From assembly GCA_020809705.1 (NCBI GenBank), contig CP085832.1:5022001-5086000 (forward strand): 64,000 nt of DNA, in the 5' to 3' direction. The DNA is from Calonectria ilicicola. Lineage: Eukaryota > Ascomycota > Sordariomycetes > Hypocreales > Nectriaceae. The translations under genes and the position numbers were made by a program. Of the stretch, positions 11,191-25,363 are shown piece after piece. The notes under the pieces are model-generated. The model ran no database searches and was not told where the DNA came from. It saw nothing but the letters and a program-made list of their open reading frames with translations. Position 1 is the stretch's first letter, and every line of letters begins with the position of its first letter.

Positions 11191-12105
11191 CTAGCCACGA
11201 ATAGCAGCGTGGCATTCTGTGTTTATACTAGGTTTAAATAGATCATTTTTGGTTATGTTGGCTTTTTCCAAATAGCAATCCCCGAGAGCAAAACCTGCGT
11301 ATGCCGTGGTTATATTTATCCACAAGGGGATGAAGCTGACTCCCTTGCAAGGACTACCATTGAAGTTATAAAGCCGATTCCAAACTTCACATCATTCAAT
11401 ACAGCTATTGAAATTGGTAGCAAAGATAGAGAGAAAGGGGCTACCAGGGGTATCGGCGCTGCAATACACAGCATACGTCGTCTCTCCCTGGGCTAGTGAG
11501 AAATTTAGCATTCTGTGGTGGTGTGGATGAATTGATCAAACCTACAATGATTTTTGGAGGTATGCGGATCGCTCAATGTTTTAAAAGGACACCCTGAACA
11601 TCCATTTGTGAGGAACGAGAAGCTTCTTGTGGTATCCAAAGCTTCAAGACTCGCTTTCATGTCATTGTATCTGCTCGTACTGATTCCAGTCCCCGTCGCC
11701 AGCCCTGTGATGGCCAACACGAACATGATGGTAATGGCCTATAGCCCCAGAGTCAAAGTGGTGCACTGGTGATTTTTAAACCTTATTCTCGTATGTATAC
11801 CAGTGTCGGAGAGGTATAATCCGATGTAACTCTCCACTGCTGTAGTAGTTGCGTTATCGTTCAGGGTATAGGGAAGGTTGTCTTCGGGCTTCCGTGAAGG
11901 TTGGAGGTTGTGGGTTTCGATTCCGTCGAAGTTATAGACTTCTGGTGCGCCTCCTGGTGCAGCTTCGGGAAAATCAACATACTTGAAATAACCAGAAAGA
12001 ACTAATTAGAATATGTGCCGCTAATGGGCGAGAGATCTTTTTCGTTATTTGTACATAACCGGGTTGCCATCTTGATTGACTGGTTTTGCAGGCCTGAACA
12101 TTCAT
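11191..12105 (-). pseudogene. Broken secreted PAN/Apple-like domain protein
   Basis: A minus-strand chain of coding-like exons stays in frame across three GT-AG introns: 12105-12060, 12001-11801, 11704-11546, 11492-11191 (introns 58, 96 and 53 bp; 235 codons plus stop). The first part includes FPEAAPGGAPEVYNFDGIE. The last exon carries a PAN/Apple-like pattern: YAVYCSADTPGS, NFNSCIE, CEVWNR, PCKGVSF, GDCYL. An in-frame TGA at 11394-11392 splits the cysteine pair CIE-x-CEV, and sequence continues in good frame to TAG at 11193-11191. The true start may lie further right, where the repeat block begins 163 bp away. An alternative is two short genes, because ATG at 11726 can also open a frame into the PAN part and the upstream exons then stop at 11739. 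PAN-like domains of this fungal type occur in secreted proteins; the ligand is unknown. Confidence 0.55.
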
Positions 12106-12267
12106 GAAATTGTTCCTTTCGATTATTCAAAGAGAGAAAGTTTCAATGCGTCTGAAAAAGCGTATCAACACCAAGGATGAACGGAATCACTTGAAAATTG
12201 GTTTTGTTCATTAACCAGGCCGTAGTTACTGGGAACACACAAAGCCATGTAGATATGATAATGGAAT

Positions 12268-12441
12268 TGTGGAGACTAGTTGTGGCTGGCCTCAATGGCC
12301 TCACGGCCTTAATGCGTTGTCGCAGCCCCACAACTAATTGGGGCTTAACCTAGCTATAAAATATATAGTTAATTGCTTTTTATTTTATAGAAATTAAGGC
12401 TTTTTAATCTTTTATTATAATTTAATAATTAAAATATAATA
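12268..12441 (+). repeat. Left LTR of nest-1 element
   Basis: Starts TGTGGAGACTAG and contains a TATAAAA-like box near 12355. Its left half is almost unmutated and its right half heavily mutated, as expected if RIP acted from the block inwards. Confidence 0.75.
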
Positions 12442-15363
12442 ATGATAAGTTTAAGTGGTTATATATATTAATAATTTTTATTATTATATTTTATATTTAT
12501 TTAAATAAATTAAATAATAATTTTTTTTATTATTTTTTAATATAAAATATAATAATAATTATTATTATATATTTAAATTAATTATTAATATTAATATTAT
12601 AAGTATTTAAAGATTTTTAATTATTATTAAATTTTATTTATTAAAATAATAAATTAAATAGATTTTTATATTAAAAGATTATATTTTAAATTTAGAGTTT
12701 TAAGAATATATTAATTTTAACAAAAAAAATATAATAAATAATTTAAATATTATTTTTAATTTAATATTTAAAAAAATAAAAAAAAGATAAAAAAGAAATA
12801 AAAGGAAAAAGAATAAGTAAAAGTATTATAAGATATAAATATTATTATAAAGCTAAGAATTAAGCTTAAAATGATTAATTTTAAGTTTATTTTCTTTAAA
12901 AAATAAATTTAAAGAAAATTAGCTTTATATATTTAAATTATTAAGATTATTAAAGAAGTTTATTATTAAAAGATTATTAATAAGATTATTAAATAATATA
13001 AAGATTATATTATTTATAAGTTTATTAAAGCTTTTAAAATAAAGTTTATATTAAAAGAAAATAATATAATTAATAAGATAAGATTATATTATATAAACTA
13101 TCTAAAAAATATAAATTATATAAATTAAGAATCTAAAGCTTAATATATAATTTAAAGTTTAATTTAAGCTTAAGATAATATTTATAATATTTTTAAGATT
13201 AAAGGAATATTTATTATTTATAATTTTCTTTAAATAATTAATATTTAATTTACTTTTTCTTAAGTATAAAATTAATTAAATTAATTTATAAAAAAGGAAA
13301 TTAAATAGTAAATAATTAATTTATTTAAGAGCTATAATAATATCTTTCTAAGAGTTATTTTAAATTAATTATATCCTAAGTATATAAGTATTTATATTAT
13401 ATTAGGTAATATTTTAGAAATATAATAAATAACCTTTTTAAAGAGCTTAAAATATCTATATAATAGGAAATTTTATAAGTTTATAGTAGCCAAGTATATA
13501 TACTTTTAATATATATTTATAAAAGACTTTAACTTTAAGCTTAATAAGAAGCTAATTAATAAAGATTATACTTATATATATATATAGCTTTAAAAGCTTA
13601 AATAGAATAAGCTTTATAAAAAGGTAATATAAAAAGGTTAGATATTTATTATAATAATTATAAAAAATAATAAATAAAAAATTATTCTATTAATTATTAT
13701 TATTATAATTCTTAATCTAACTTTATTATATATAGTATAAAAAGTTATATTAATATTTATAATATTAAAAATAGCTCTTCACTTATTTTATTAAAGTATA
13801 CTAATTAATAATTATAGTATTATTTATTTAATTAATTTAAAAGAATAATTTATTAAAGAATTATTTATATTTAAGTAAGAAGGTTATATAAAGGTAAGTT
13901 TAAGCTAATTTCTAATTATAAGAAAAAATAAATATATATTAAAGAATCTATTTAAAGATTTAATTAGTATTTATATAATTAATTTAAAGCTTAATAATAT
14001 TATTATAATAGAAGATTTTTATACTAATATTATATTAGAAGCTTATTTTAGGGAGATTAGAGTCTAATATTATAACTTTCATTACTTTTTATATTTTAAA
14101 AGCTTAAATTAAAATATCTTTTTAATTAAATATAAATATATATATAATATAATAATTCTTTAATATAAATCTATTTTTATTTACCTATTAAATTAATTAA
14201 TATTTAATAATATAATTCTAATTAATAATATAAGTATTTAATTAATTATTATTATATTAAAATATAGAAGATAAAGCTTTATTTATTAATTTAATTTTTT
14301 AAAGGATTTTTTAAAATTAAGAGAGAATATTAAGAAGTTATAATATAAATAAGTAAAGTACCTTAAAGCTATAGTATTAAGAGAGCTAGTAAGAAGTAAT
14401 TATAATATATAAATTAAAAAAATTATAAGAATAAATTATAAGATATATATTTATATATATATTAAGTAGATTATATTATATAGATAGTTAAACTACTACT
14501 TATTAAGGCTGTTTTAGTATATTTATTAAGACTTGCAAGATTATTCTAAAAGATATAATAGCTCTAACTAGCTTCTAATTATAAAAGATAAATATAATAG
14601 TATATTTTATATATAGTTTATTATTAATAAGTAAGAAACTATTATATTTAATAAGTTATTTTAATTTAAAAGCTAGATTAAAAGATAATTTAATCTTTTA
14701 ATATATATTATTAGATATAATAATAAGATTATTATTATTATAATTAAAGATTTAATTAAATATTAAAAATAAATATATAAATAAAATATAAATTCAAAGC
14801 TTTTTTTATTAAAGACCTATAAGCTAAATAATACTATTAAATATATAAATTAAAAAATAATAAATAAATCTAATATAATACTTAATAAAGTAAAGCTTCT
14901 AATAAAGCTATAATTAGAGAGTACTAGAATAGCTACATACTTATTTAATATATTATTTTTAAAAGCAAAGAATTAATTATTCTTATTTAAAAAATTAAAT
15001 ATATAATTTAAATACTATACTTCTTTACTAATAAGAAAGCTTATAGTTAACTTAAGGCCTAATTAGAATAATATATATATATATAGTTACTATACTTATT
15101 CTTTAATTAAAGATAGAGTATTAGGCTAATAAAAGAAAGATATAAAAGTTAGCTCTAAAGACTATATAAAGTATCTAGTAAGATATATAGCTTATAATAT
15201 ATATTAAATATAAATACCTTAATTTACAAAGATTATTATAATTTAAAATATATAATTTAATAAGTATATTAATTATAAATTAAATAAATTAAGTTTACCT
15301 AAGTAAATAATTATTTAACTTAAAGATTAAGCTCTTTAAATTAAAGAGGAAATTAATAATAAT

Positions 15364-16179
15364 ATTATATATAAAAGATCACTGCTCGTATCCTGTTAGT
15401 TATTTGATTGAACCATTGTTTGCATTTCCTATTCTACCTTTCCTACCTTTTTCCTTCCACTATGCTATATTTATAATTATTTGATTTAATATATCAATCC
15501 ATATAAAACCCTTATTCTTTATTTCCTTTAAAAATCTCTCTTAGTTCTTCTTAAAGGAAGGTCTTTTATATTTAGGTATATTAAAATATCTTAGTATTGG
15601 TTTTATTATTTATTATTACTTTTAAATAAAGGTCTTATCCTTATTTAAAAGATTCTTCTTTTAAGAAGGAGTTTATATTTTTAAAGGATTAACTTAATTC
15701 TAGTCTAATTTTTTATATTATTTTACTTTTATACTTTTATTATTTCTTTCTAGAGTTTTTCTAATTTTCAATCCTTTATATCTAGCTTAATATTATTAGC
15801 TTAGATTTCTTAATAAATATATTAAGCTGTAGATTCTGTTTTTAGAGGGCTATTGCCTTTGTAAATAATATATTATTTAAATATCTTGATTATATATGTA
15901 TATATTTTTAAGAGGATCTATTTAGTATATATTTAAGAGAGGATTATTTAAAAGAGATTTATTTAAGTAAAATTCTTCCTTTTATTATATAAGGGTTCCA
16001 TCTATCAAGGTTTTCATCTTGTGTTGCCTTTAGGCTTCAGAATTAGCACAAGGGCGATTGTACCAATCGATATGAAAGTCTATCATGAGGCATGCCTTTA
16101 GGTCCTGTGACCTTGTCGGCATCTTCCTTTCCTAAAAGAAAGAAAATAACTATATGAAAGACATTATATATAAAAGATC
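15364..16179 (+). mobile_element. 5'-truncated LINE-like insertion with 17-bp TSD
   Basis: The 17-bp ATTATATATAAAAGATC occurs at 15364-15380 and again at 16163-16179, bracketing a 782-bp insert. A long variable target duplication is typical of LINE target-primed insertion. The 3' part (about 15,880-16,162) is repeated at 40,765-41,069. Both copies end CTATATGAAAGAC without a poly-A tail. No coding sequence was recognised, so it may be mostly 3' UTR of a Tad-like LINE or a SINE-like derivative. Confidence 0.65.
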
Positions 16180-18636
16180 TTTATAAGAATAAATATCTAT
16201 AGATTTAAATTTAAAAATAAAGGTATTTATAAATATAAAAGCAACTACTTAAAGTATAATAAAAGATATTAAGTATATATTTAATTAAATACTTATAGAA
16301 TTTTAAATACTAGAATAGACTTTAAAATTAAAAAAAATATATATAGAGAGTATAATAGAAATTTAATAAAGTATAAGTTAAGTATAATAAAAAAAGATAA
16401 ATATAATAGATTAATTATTAATAGAATAATTTATAAGCTTAGAGATATATATATCTAAGATAGTAAATAAGTAACTAAAAAGTTTAAGTAAATAATAATT
16501 TAATTAATAAGATAGTAAAGAAATTAGTAATTATATTATTATTTAAATTATATAAGCTTATAATTAATATTAATATTAGTATATTATAAAGCTAAGAATA
16601 AGAGTTAAGATTTATATATAATAAAGATAAAGGTTAAAGGTAAGGCTAATTAATTATTTAAATATTAATAGGTATATAAATATATTAATATTAAATATAA
16701 GAAAGTAATATAAAATAAAACTAAAGAACTTTAATATAGTAAGATTATAATAAAAATCTAATATTAAATTTTTTTATAATTAATTATTATAAAATAAATT
16801 ATATAGATCTTAAAAGTATTTAAATTATATTTATAATACTTATAAAAATAGTAAAGTAAAAGAAAGCTACTTAAATTAATATAGTACTAAACTAACCTAA
16901 GCTATACTAAAATAACCTTCTTAAGCCCCTATAAAATTAAAAAGAGATAATAAAATATTTATTAAATAAGCTATTTATTTAAATAATATATTAAGAGATT
17001 AGAACCTTAATTAAAAAAAGAATATAAAGAGAAATAAAATATATAGAAATATAAACTAAACTACTATTACTTAAATAGATCTTTATTTATAAATTTAATT
17101 AAGATAAATATCTTAAATAATATAAAATAAGATTATATATTTAAGATGATTTATAGGAAAGTTTTATAATTAAAAGTATATATACTATAATACTTATAGT
17201 ATAATTATTATATATAATTATTACTTTAATTACTTAATTTAATTTAAAAATTAAATAATTTAATATTATTAATATTTTTATTAATATAATAAAAAGTAAA
17301 GATAGTATATTAATTATATATAAGTTATTAGATAGATTTAAGTAACTAAATAAGTATATAGAGCTAAACTAAGCTTTATATAGCCTTAGGGACTTGCCTT
17401 AGCTATAGTTTAATAAGTTTATTTTAACCCTTAAGAAACTAGAAATAGAAGCTAGTTTAAAAGGATCTTACTTATTTTATATTAAAGCTTATAATATATT
17501 TATTATATTCTTTATAAATAATATTCTTATATTATATTATAGAAATAATATATTTATAATATTAAAAATAATAAAAAATATTAAGAAAATATATAAAACC
17601 TTTAATAAAAATAATATATAATAGTTCCTAAATATAAAAATAATTTAAAACTATATAAAGCATAAGATATATTTATCTTATAATTTATATATTAAGAAAA
17701 TAATTATAAAGTTTAACTTAAACACTATAAACACTTACCCTAGTATACTAATTCCAAGAATAAAGCTAGTTAAAAGATAAGATTAAATAATAATATAAAA
17801 AATAAAGATATATTAAAAAAAGTTAATTCCTTACTATATATAATAATAATAATTAAACTAAATCTTATATTTATAATATTATTATCATTCTATTTTCTTA
17901 CTAATTTAAATTAAAAGCACTAAAATATAGCTAATTGAGCTATTTAATATCTTTTTATAATATAAGACCTTATAATTCAATATAATTAAAGTAATAAATT
18001 ATAAGCTATAGTAATTATTAATAATATCTCTTTTATTAATAACCTTAAAATATAAAGATCTTTATAAAGTTATATAATAAGCCTATTTAGTAGACTAGTT
18101 ATATAAAAGGCTATCTACTCAGCTATTATAATAATATTAATAATAAAGGTAAAGGTATTTATTTTAAAATATACTATAAAGAAAATAATTAACCTAAAGT
18201 GTCTTTTTAGTAAAATATATTTTAATCTAAAGGTAGACTAGAACCTATAATATAATAATCTCCAAACTATATACCTTATTATTACAATAGGTAGCTAAAT
18301 AACAATTTAATTATAATATATTAATATTATAAATATATAATTATATTAAAAGTATAAAAAGGACTTCTTTAAAATAATCTATTTAGAAATAGAGTAAATA
18401 CTTATTAATAAGCTTATTAAAGTACTATTATAATAGTGCTTTAAGTAATTTTAAGTATTATTGAGTATAATAGATCTTAATTAAGTAAAGTATAAAAAAA
18501 ATAAATAATATATAAAAAAAAATAATTTATTTAATTAAATTTATTTTAACTTTTTTTAAATTATATTTAAAATTATTAAATTATATACTATATTTACTTT
18601 TTAAATATATTTTAAATAATAATAATATTTATAAAC

Positions 18637-18848
18637 TATAAAGGGCTGGTCCTGGGTTTATTCAACCTAAAGGGTGCTCTATATTAGTCTATCTAAAGCT
18701 AAGAAGAAAGAAGAAGAAGATAATTAAAAGAATATATTCTTTTAATTATATATATCTTAGTATGCTTTTATTATTAATATAATTATAAAGCTTAATCTAG
18801 GTAGATATAGTATAATTATAATCTTTTGTTAGGCTTTAGTCTATAATA
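18637..18848 (-). repeat. 212-bp LTR (left copy)
   Basis: Matches 23794-24005 over its whole length apart from transitions. It includes a purine-rich AAGAAGAAAGAAGAAGAAG tract. Confidence 0.75.
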
Positions 18849-21800
18849 TTACCTTCCTTCTCTTTTAAGTAGTAATTTTATTGCTTTAGTGCTATATATT
18901 TATTTATTAGGCTATTTAATTCTATAATTAGTTTATAGATAATTTTATATATATCTAGGGCTTCTAGTTCTATTAAGAACTTTACTAGTTATTAAGTAGA
19001 TTCTTTATAATTATATTATTAAATAAAAGCTTCTTAAATCTTACCTTATCCTTATTACTTTTATTTAATATATAGAATTTCTTTAATTATCTACTTATTT
19101 TTATTATTTACTTAAATTAATAGAAGTTAGAAATTATTCTATTATTATCCTAATAAAAGATTCTATTATACTTTTCTTAAAAGATTAATATAGAATCATA
19201 GATATATTACCCTAAGTATATTAATCTCTACTATATATATACCTATTATCTTTATTATAATATATTATTAATATAATTAATCTAGCTTCTTGTAAGGCCT
19301 AAAGGACTTATAATTAGTTAGATTAACCTAAACCTTATCTCTAATCTTAAACCTCTTTACTAATATCTACTTTTTATTTATTACTTATTTATAATATTAT
19401 TATATTATAATTATTATAACCTATATAAATTTTATAATATCTTAAATCTTTTATAGTAAATTCCTAACCTAGGCCTTATTACTATTTAGTAATAACTCTA
19501 TAATAATCTCCTAGATCTTAAAGAGCTTTATATAGTACCTATACTCTAAGAAGAAAGGACTTATTCTTATAACTAAGTTCTTATAATTATTTAGTACTAA
19601 CTATATTACTAAAAGATAATGACCCTAATCCTTCTATAAATAACAAATATATGCTTATAGATATACTTAAATTTCCTAATTTATCCATTCTAGCCCCCCA
19701 TTGGTCTACAAGTAATATACTATACTAAACTACTATATAATATTAGCTAGCTTATAAAAAGCTTATCAGAACCTATTAATCCAATTACTTTTTTAATTAT
19801 TAATAATAGATTAGGGTATTTTATATAATCTATAATAGTAATTAAGGAACTATTCTATATAAGCTTTTACTTTTATTATAGATATAATCTTAAGTATAAT
19901 AGCTTATATAAATTAATTAATTATTACCTATAAATATTAAAACTTATTCTTACTTATTAGAAAAAGATCTATTATAAAATCTATAACTAGATTACTTTAT
20001 AATTATTTTAAAATTAATAAAAACTTTAATAACCCTCTTTTTAATTATTATTAAATATAACTTTTTCTATAAACTTAATAATTAATAATAAACTAGTAAA
20101 CTAATTATAATAATCCTAGCTAAAAGAATTACTTTAATATTAAAATTATTATACTATTATAATCTAAGTAATCTTTAATAATAACATTATACTTTATTTA
20201 TATAATATAAATATATAATATCTTTATATCAATCTTACTACCAAATACCTATAATTAATCTTAAAAAATTAACTAACCTTTAATATTTAAAACATATTCT
20301 AAGATCTAAATCTTTAAACTTAACTTAGATAGTAGACTTTGCTTCTATTATTATACTATAGTATATATACTTATATAAATTTTATCTATAATAATAACTT
20401 AATCCTATAAATCCTATAACTCTAAATAATTAAAGAAAATTACTATTTATAATATCTTTACCTAAGTTATTTAAAAAATAACTTACTTTAATATAATTAC
20501 TTTATTCTATAAAATAACTAGTTAAAGAATTAACTATAAATAATAGCCCTACTCCCTAAAATCTTTAACCCCTTTAGATATATCTTACTCTCTATAGCTT
20601 AATATATCTAGCACTATTGTTTTATTATTAGATTAATACTTAAATTAGAAATTATATTCTAATAATTATTTTATTTAATAATTTTATTATTTTTTAAAAT
20701 ATTAATATTTTATAAAGTATATTAGATTTTTATAATTTATAATAATAGTAAATAAGCTATAATTATATAATTTTACTCTCTAAATATTTAAATAATATAT
20801 AATTATTAATATTTTCTTATTATAAATTAAATAATTATATTTTATTAAACTTAATTATTATAAATAAAAAGTAATTAGCTAATAATAGCCCTACTTATCT
20901 TCTTAAACTAGAACTCCTTCTAATATATTATCTAAGTAATTAGCCTTAAGGAGTATTAATCTATCTAGATCTTACTATTATAATATAAAAGCTTTATAAA
21001 ATCTATACTTAAGCTCCTAGAAAGCTACTTTCTTACTAGATCTTTATTTAAAAATAATCTTTTTTTAAATTAATATTATTAAAAGAATTAATATTTTTAT
21101 AAAATTTAATATAAAGATCTAATAATAATTTATAAAGCCTAAAAAACTTTATATATTTTTTATTATTTAAAATACTTTCTATTTATAAATTACTTATTAT
21201 TTCTTTAAATTATAAAATATTCTTTTTCTAATCTATATAATAAATCTTAAGTATTTTACCTTTTAAATTATAAATTTATACTTCTTTAAATCTAGATATA
21301 ATCTAATAATAATTAAGATATAAAATACCTTCTATACCTTTACTAAATAATCCTTCTTTAAGTTATTAAAATAAATTAATATATTATTTAAATAAATTAT
21401 AATAAAATTATTTAGAAAGTCTTATAATACCTTATTTATATATCTTTAGAATATAGTAAGTATATTACTTAGGCTAAATAAGTATACTAGCCACTTATAC
21501 AGCCTAAACTAGATCTAGAAGGTAATCTTAGCCTTATACCCTTTAGCTATTTAGATTTTATAAAAGGCAGTAACCACATCTAGCTTAATAAATTATTTAA
21601 CCTTAGATAGGTTCTATAGTATCTTTATAATTAAAAGAAGAGAATATTAATCTTATTATATAATAATATTAAGTATATAATAATTATAATAAAAGTATAA
21701 TCCTTCTTTAGGCTTCCTAATAAATAATACTAGAGCACTAGCAGTTAAATTACTAGCTTAGATAAATCCTTTATTTAATAAATCTTTAAAAATCTTCTTA

Positions 21801-23793
21801 AAAATTAATAATTCCTCTCTAAATATATTATATAAAGATTCTTAAAGAAATAATAGTTTATTCCTAAACTTATTTTATTATAAATTAATCTTATAATTAA
21901 TATATAATTAATATAATAATAATTTAACTATTTTTATTATTAAAAATAATTCTTTAAATTTATTAAATAATATAACTAGAATTTATTTCTTTAAATCTTC
22001 CTTAATCTTCTATTAAAAGGCTTCTTTAATATCTTTTAAATTAATAGATCATATTAATAATACTACTAAATTATATATTCTATATAAGTAATAATATTTA
22101 ATTATAAAGATTATAACTATAATATAATAAGCTACCTATATCTAATAAATCCCTAAGATTTCTTCTTTATCAATAAGCTATAGCTTAATTCTAACTACCT
22201 TATAAATAATATACTCTTTTATTATATTATAAATAATCTTACTTACCTTTAATTAAGGCTTACTTAAGAATAAATCCTCATCTAAATCTTTTATAATATA
22301 GGCATATAGCCTCTACTTATAACCTTCTATCTTAAAAGTTAATATTATAATCCTAGAGGTATAAGTCCTTTTTTTAAACTTAGTAAAGCTATTAAGCTAT
22401 TATAGCTTTTTCTTAATATATAGAAGGGCTAGTTAATTAGCTAGATCTTTATTTATAAAAGTAAAAGTATTATAGTCTATATTAATAAGAACTTAAATAA
22501 ATTAATTATTAACTCTTACTTTAATTAAAGCTAATCTATTAATTATTATAAACTTTTATTTTATTTACCCTTAAAGATCTTCCTTAAATAGCTCTAATAT
22601 CTAATTTTATATTAAAATTTCTTATTTTTTAAATCTTTATTCTTACTAGTAGATAAGTCTAACTTTATAAAGTTAGCATTATTAACTTACTTAGCTTTCT
22701 TTACTTAAGATTATTAGATTATTAGTTAATAAATTAAATAAAAGGTCTTTAAATAATTAAGACTTTTATAACTAAAGCAATATTATATATCCTAATTTTA
22801 ATTATTAATAGATTATTTATAAAAGATTGATTTCTTAGTAGCTACCTTATCTATTATTAGTATATTACCTTTATAATTCTTAATCACTTTAGGGACCTAA
22901 GAAATATAATCTTGCCTTTGGCTAGCAATAGGTTCCTTTTTCTTTAGCTTCTTAAGTTTCTTTAGCTTCCAAGCTATATCCTATATTTAAACTAGCTAGC
23001 CTATATAATTATATAGTAGGTCTACTATAATCAAGCTATACTATAATTATAAATTTAGTATACCTTTTAAAAAGATAATTTTAGCTTAATTAGCCTACTA
23101 GAAGCCTCTTACATCTACTATAATCTACTTAAATTTAAGTAAAAAGCTTATAAAAAAGATATTCTTACCTTATTAAAAAGTTTATAAGAATATTACTATA
23201 TATACCTATAAATTAATATTCTTATATATACAATCTAAATAATATATAAAGTTTATAAGATTATAATAATCTTTAGATCTTTTAATAATATAAAAAGTAA
23301 CTATTATTTTCTAAGATCTTATTATTAAATATAAATTAATTAAATATTAAAACTTTTAATTTAATATATAAAAATAAATATTTAACTTTAATTTATCTTT
23401 TATTTATTATAATTATATTAAATACTTATAATAATTACTTAAAAACTTTAATAAATTTAAAAATAACTTCTACTTTAAAAAAAACTATTAAAAAATATCA
23501 ATATCTAACCCAATTAAACCTAATAACTCTACCTTAACTAAGGCCCTTAGACTCTCCTTAAAGCATTCTTATAATAATATCAATCTCTCTACTACATTAA
23601 TCTATTAAACTCTTAACTATACAATCTACTCCTAGATTAAGATTAAAGTTATACTTAATCCTTACTATATAAGCTATACTAGCCACTATTAGGTCATTTT
23701 ATTTAATATTAAGCTACTAGATCCTTAATTTACTATTATACTTATAAATATCTTAATTAATAATTTATATTAAAATTAGTTAAGCTTTAGATA

Positions 23794-24005
23794 TATAAAA
23801 GACTAATTTTAGATTTATTTAATTTAAAAAGTACTTTATATTAATCTATCTAAAGCTAAAAAGAAAAAAGAAGAAGATGATTAGAAGAATATATTCTTTT
23901 AATTATATATACCTTAGTATGCTCTTGTTACTAATATAGTTATGAAGCTTAATCTAGGTGGATATGGTATAGCTGTAATCCTCTGCCAGGCTTTAGCCTG
24001 TGATA
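23794..24005 (-). repeat. 212-bp LTR (right copy)
   Basis: Partner of 18637-18848. Because the element is on the minus strand, this is its 5' LTR. Confidence 0.75.
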
Positions 24006-24151
24006 TAAACTTATTAAATAAAATATAAATATAAGTATATTATTCCTTTAAATTATTAATAATACCTTAAGACTTTTTTTTACATACTCTTTAAATAATT
24101 ACCTTACTAATATCTTACTTAAAGAACTTAAAACTCTTATTTAATATTTTT

Positions 24152-24602
24152 ATAAGTGTTAAATAAAAACTTATAGAATAAATATAATAAGCTAAAATAA
24201 CTCTCTAAATATTAAACTTTTAAAGATAAAAGTTAAACTATTAAATAGCTGAATTTTTTCTTATTATTATAAGCTAATATAGTATTAATAATATTATATA
24301 TACTGTATAGAAAAATTAAATATTTTGATTTATAATAAATGATTATAAATCCATTAATTTATAATATAAAAGACTTATAAATCATTAATTTATAATATAA
24401 AAGGCTTATAAATTATTAATTTAAAATATAATTGCTTAAAAATTAAAATATTAAAATTACTAATTAATAAAGGAAATATTTATTTATATATATAATATAT
24501 AGCCTCTCTAAAATAAAAAAAATAATATATACTTATTTACTAAGCTTAATTATAAGCTTATCCCTTTTTACCTTCCACTGTATTATAACCTCTAACAATA
24601 AG
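24152..24602 (-). mobile_element. Solo LTR with TSD ATAAG
   Basis: A 441-bp unit (24157-24597) runs TGTTAAATA...CCTCTAACA and is flanked by ATAAG on both sides (24152-24156, 24598-24602). An inverted copy lies at 36568-37009. With TG...CA ends, a 5-bp duplication and no interior, it is best explained as an LTR left by LTR-LTR recombination. Confidence 0.75.
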
Positions 24603-25363
24603 TAAATAAAAAGTATATTTTATATAAATTACTATTTATATAATTAATTAATATAAAGCTTTAAGTAAATTAAATAATACTTATTTACTTAATACTTCTT
24701 ATTATTTAAAGTAATAATAAAGTAATAATAAAGTAATAAGCTAAAAGTATAAGCACTTAATAACTACTTATAAATTAATAATAAAATATAAAATTAATTA
24801 ATATAAGTATATTAAAAATAATATTAATAATTACTTATTTTACAAATAATATAATACTTAGAATATTCTTCTATTATATAGTAATTCTTAAATTAGCCCT
24901 TTTTAATAATAGTAAAATAAAAGTAATTTCTATAAAGTAAATTAAATAATACTCTTAAAATACTAAAAGCTAAAGATTAAATATTAAAAGAAAAGTTTAA
25001 AATATAAGAAGTTAAAAATTTAATTTAAAAATTAAAAATTTTAAGCTTAATAATATAAGTATATTATAAAATATAAATATTTAATAAAGGTATTTATATT
25101 ATTTTAGAATTAATTCCTTTAATAATAATATATTAAAAATAAATAATTATAAATTAAAATATAATATTAGTAAATATAAATAAGGTTATTGTTTATATTT
25201 ATAAATAAAAGAAAGAAATTTTAAATTATTATATTAAAGTTAAAAATAAATAAAAAAGAAAAAAGTAAAATTATAAATATAAAAATTTATAATATTTATA
25301 AATCTTAATTATATTAAATTATAAATATTATTTAAAATTAAAACTTTTATACTTTAAAAAATA

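Larger units (their letters stand above)
18632..24010 (-). mobile_element. Gypsy-like LTR retrotransposon with TSD TAAAC (RIP-degraded)
   Basis: Two direct LTRs of exactly 212 bp (18637-18848 and 23794-24005) bracket 5.4 kb, and TAAAC is duplicated outside (18632-18636, 24006-24010). The right LTR keeps better bases at its end (CCTGTGATA) and the left at its start (GGGCTGGTCCTGGG). The interior reads best on the minus strand: degraded reverse-transcriptase-like sequence near 21.3-21.7 kb and integrase-like sequence near 19.3-19.7 kb, in the pol order of Ty3/gypsy elements. No intact frame remains. It lies inside nest 1. Confidence 0.75.

Noticed and set aside
11139..11726. ATG at 11726 as the true start of a short PAN-like protein
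   Set aside because: The four-exon chain from 12105 stays in frame throughout and joins coding-like exons. The short model leaves the upstream coding-like exons unexplained. It remains a possible alternative.
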